Shown here one piece after another: positions 14,546 to 15,406 of a stretch of 15,406 nt of DNA; the stretch's first letter is position 1, and every line of letters starts with the position of its first letter. The notes beneath the pieces were generated by a model. That model was not told the origin of the DNA and did no database searches. It saw only the letters and a list, made by a program, of their open reading frames with translations. The DNA lies in NCBI GenBank assembly GCA_030629105.1, contig DAOVPS010000059.1:1-15406 (forward strand). The letters run 5' to 3'. The translations under genes and the position numbers were made by a program. Origin of the DNA: JABLTI01 sp030629105 (GTDB lineage: Archaea; Asgardarchaeota; Heimdallarchaeia; JABLTI01).

Positions 14546-15061
14546 TCACTTAGCTTCATTTTGGTATTTCCCTTCGTAACCTTTTTTCATTTTCTTGGTT
14601 AGAATGAAAACTATTTGAGCAACTCGAGCATTTTTGTAGACTTTCATTGGATGACCTACAACCATCATCCCTTGACCTCTTCCGGAATACCCAGAATCCC
14701 AATAAGCTCCAATCATAGTTCCACCCATTCGTAATAGGGTGCTTCTTGGTTGCAAAATTCCTACAGCATTCAATGGAACACTAACAACCTCATTATAACG
14801 AATAACATAATAACCTGATTTCAAATCCCAATATTCACCATTAATGAGTTCCACAGGTTCATACTCTGGAAGCACTCTCTTTGAGTTATCAAAATCAATC
14901 GCCCCATCTCCCTTGAAAGTTAAAATTTCCTTCACAGACAGATCGAACCCATTTACTTGTGATTGCTTTTTCATATCTATTGCATCTGAGATTATTTCTG
15001 AAAAATCTCCAACCCAAATTGCAGTGTACTCATTCTCTTCTTGTTCGTTTTTCTCTACCAT
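14546..15061 (-). CDS. dut: Archaeal-type dUTP diphosphatase
   Basis: The 171-residue enzyme converts dUTP to dUMP and pyrophosphate, keeping uracil out of DNA and supplying dTMP precursor. It belongs to the dUTPase/dCTP deaminase fold of archaeal Dut type. Motifs are NGFDLSVKEI (37-46), a strand GYYVIRYNEVVSVP (83-96), the substrate-binding PRSTLLRMGG (105-114), the catalytic-region WDSGYSGRGQG (121-131, with Asp122), ARVAQIVF (145-152) and the C-terminal GYEGKYQ (161-167). WDxGY.GRG plus the C-terminal GYxGxYQ distinguishes it from dCTP deaminase, which has SSxARLG and an Asp-Pro-Gly turn. The N-terminal 15 residues are acidic and nonconserved. The start is ATG with GAGGAG 9 nt upstream. 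It is convergent with the roadblock gene and divergent from the OB-fold gene, so replication-related functions share a control region. Confidence 0.85.
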   Translation of the reverse strand: MVEKNEQEENEYTAIWVGDFSEIISDAIDMKKQSQVNGFDLSVKEILTFKGDGAIDFDNSKRVLPEYEPVELINGEYWDLKSGYYVIRYNEVVSVPLNAVGILQPRSTLLRMGGTMIGAYWDSGYSGRGQGMMVVGHPMKVYKNARVAQIVFILTKKMKKGYEGKYQNEAK

Positions 15062-15191
15062 CGTTTACATCTCCTCAAGAAGTTAATTTTTCATGTTAAT
15101 TAAAAATTGCGACTGATTTCTAAAGAGAGTTAGTCTTATTATTTCTGTAAATTTACAATGAAAATACAGCTTTTTTCAGAAAATTTCTAAT

Positions 15192-15220
15192 AAAGGATAG
15201 TCAAACAATAAACTATCTTT
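15192..15220. repeat. Imperfect inverted repeat upstream of the OB-fold gene
   Basis: AAAGGATAGT (15192-15201) pairs with ACTATCTTT (15212-15220), with one bulged G and a 10-nt spacer. It lies just ahead of the TATA-like TTTAAA (15223-15228), which could serve the OB-fold gene. This might be an operator. The remaining part of the 198-bp divergent region (15062-15259) shows only AT-rich sequence. Confidence 0.35.
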
Positions 15221-15259
15221 AGTTTAAAGAGTCAAAAATCAATCTTAAGAGGGTAATAA

Positions 15260-15406
15260 ATGACATTTGTAAAAGTGAAGGATCTAACACCTGTTAAGCA
15301 ACCGGGAATAAATATTCGTGTTCGTGTTATAGCAAAGAGTGACCCAAGAACAGTTAATACAAAATTTGGGAAATCTCGAGTCTGCGATTTCAAAGTAGGG
15401 GATGAA
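15260..15406 (+). CDS. OB-fold single-stranded DNA-binding protein, 5' part
   Basis: Forty-nine codons are visible and the gene runs off the window. The peptide begins VKVKDLTPVKQPGINIRVRV, followed by KSDPRTVNTKFGKSRVCDFKVGDE. The pattern 'v.dL.p..+.inv.vrV..k...r.v.tk.G..rv.d..vgDe' matches the OB fold of archaeal RPA/SSB-type proteins, where the next residues usually continue TG.v.l.lW. These proteins coat ssDNA in replication and repair. The start is ATG with AAGAGGG 6 nt upstream. It is divergent from the dUTPase gene, fitting a DNA-maintenance pairing. A zinc ribbon or second OB domain may lie outside the window. Confidence 0.7.
   Translation, partial: MTFVKVKDLTPVKQPGINIRVRVIAKSDPRTVNTKFGKSRVCDFKVGDE

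Noticed and set aside
14546..15061. Calling the gene dCTP deaminase
   Set aside because: PRSTLLRMGG, WDSGYSGRG and the C-terminal GYEGKYQ match archaeal dUTPase more closely than deaminase motifs.
1..15406. tRNA genes, rRNA, CRISPR arrays or insertion sequences
   Set aside because: No tRNA-like cloverleaf cores, regular repeat-spacer units, transposase frames or terminal inverted repeats were seen in the gaps between genes.

Overview
The window is AT-rich and densely coded, and it reads as a piece of an archaeal chromosome, most likely from an Asgard archaeon. The archaeal evidence is an ASH-Ski2-type helicase, an archaeal-type dUTPase, an archaeal OB-fold ssDNA-binding protein start, an EF-1A-family GTPase, and short T-rich terminators with TATA-like promoters. 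The Asgard lean rests on a cluster of eukaryote-like parts: a Mon1/FUZ-type longin protein, a roadblock/LC7 protein, a degenerate Arf-like GTPase, an actin-fold protein and a PH-like membrane protein. Lineage below Asgard cannot be decided from the sequence alone.

Layout. Positions 2-5690 are a minus-strand block. In transcription order it holds a class I methyltransferase-like protein with an N-terminal winged helix (TTG start), an ASH-Ski2-like helicase, a longin-domain protein, a 129-residue orphan, and an EF-1A paralogue whose frame breaks inside domain II at about position 112 and continues in another frame to the window edge. Position 5691 starts a 278-bp divergent control region. It is followed by a plus-strand actin/ParM-like gene (GTG start) that ends in a hairpin and T-tract facing a convergent PH-like membrane protein gene.

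Positions 8002-13940 are the centrepiece: five co-directional, closely spaced genes. They encode an Arf-like pseudo-GTPase with no P-loop, a PrkA-type AAA+ ATPase with a cysteine insertion, a VWA protein with an intact MIDAS, a divergent SpoVR-like protein (TTG start, overlapping the VWA gene by 23 nt), and a HEAT-repeat protein 2 nt further on. The three central genes match the order and type of the bacterial and haloarchaeal PrkA-YeaH(DUF444)-SpoVR stress module. The flanking pseudo-GTPase and HEAT genes look like lineage-specific additions. I infer an ATP-driven AAA+/VWA machine acting with a SpoVR partner and a HEAT scaffold, possibly tied to small-GTPase or membrane signalling.

Positions 14105-15406 hold a roadblock/LC7 gene, a convergent dUTPase gene (back-to-back T-tracts between them), and the first 49 codons of an OB-fold ssDNA-binding protein. 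There are no tRNA, rRNA, CRISPR or insertion-sequence signatures, and no gene-free stretch longer than 300 bases.
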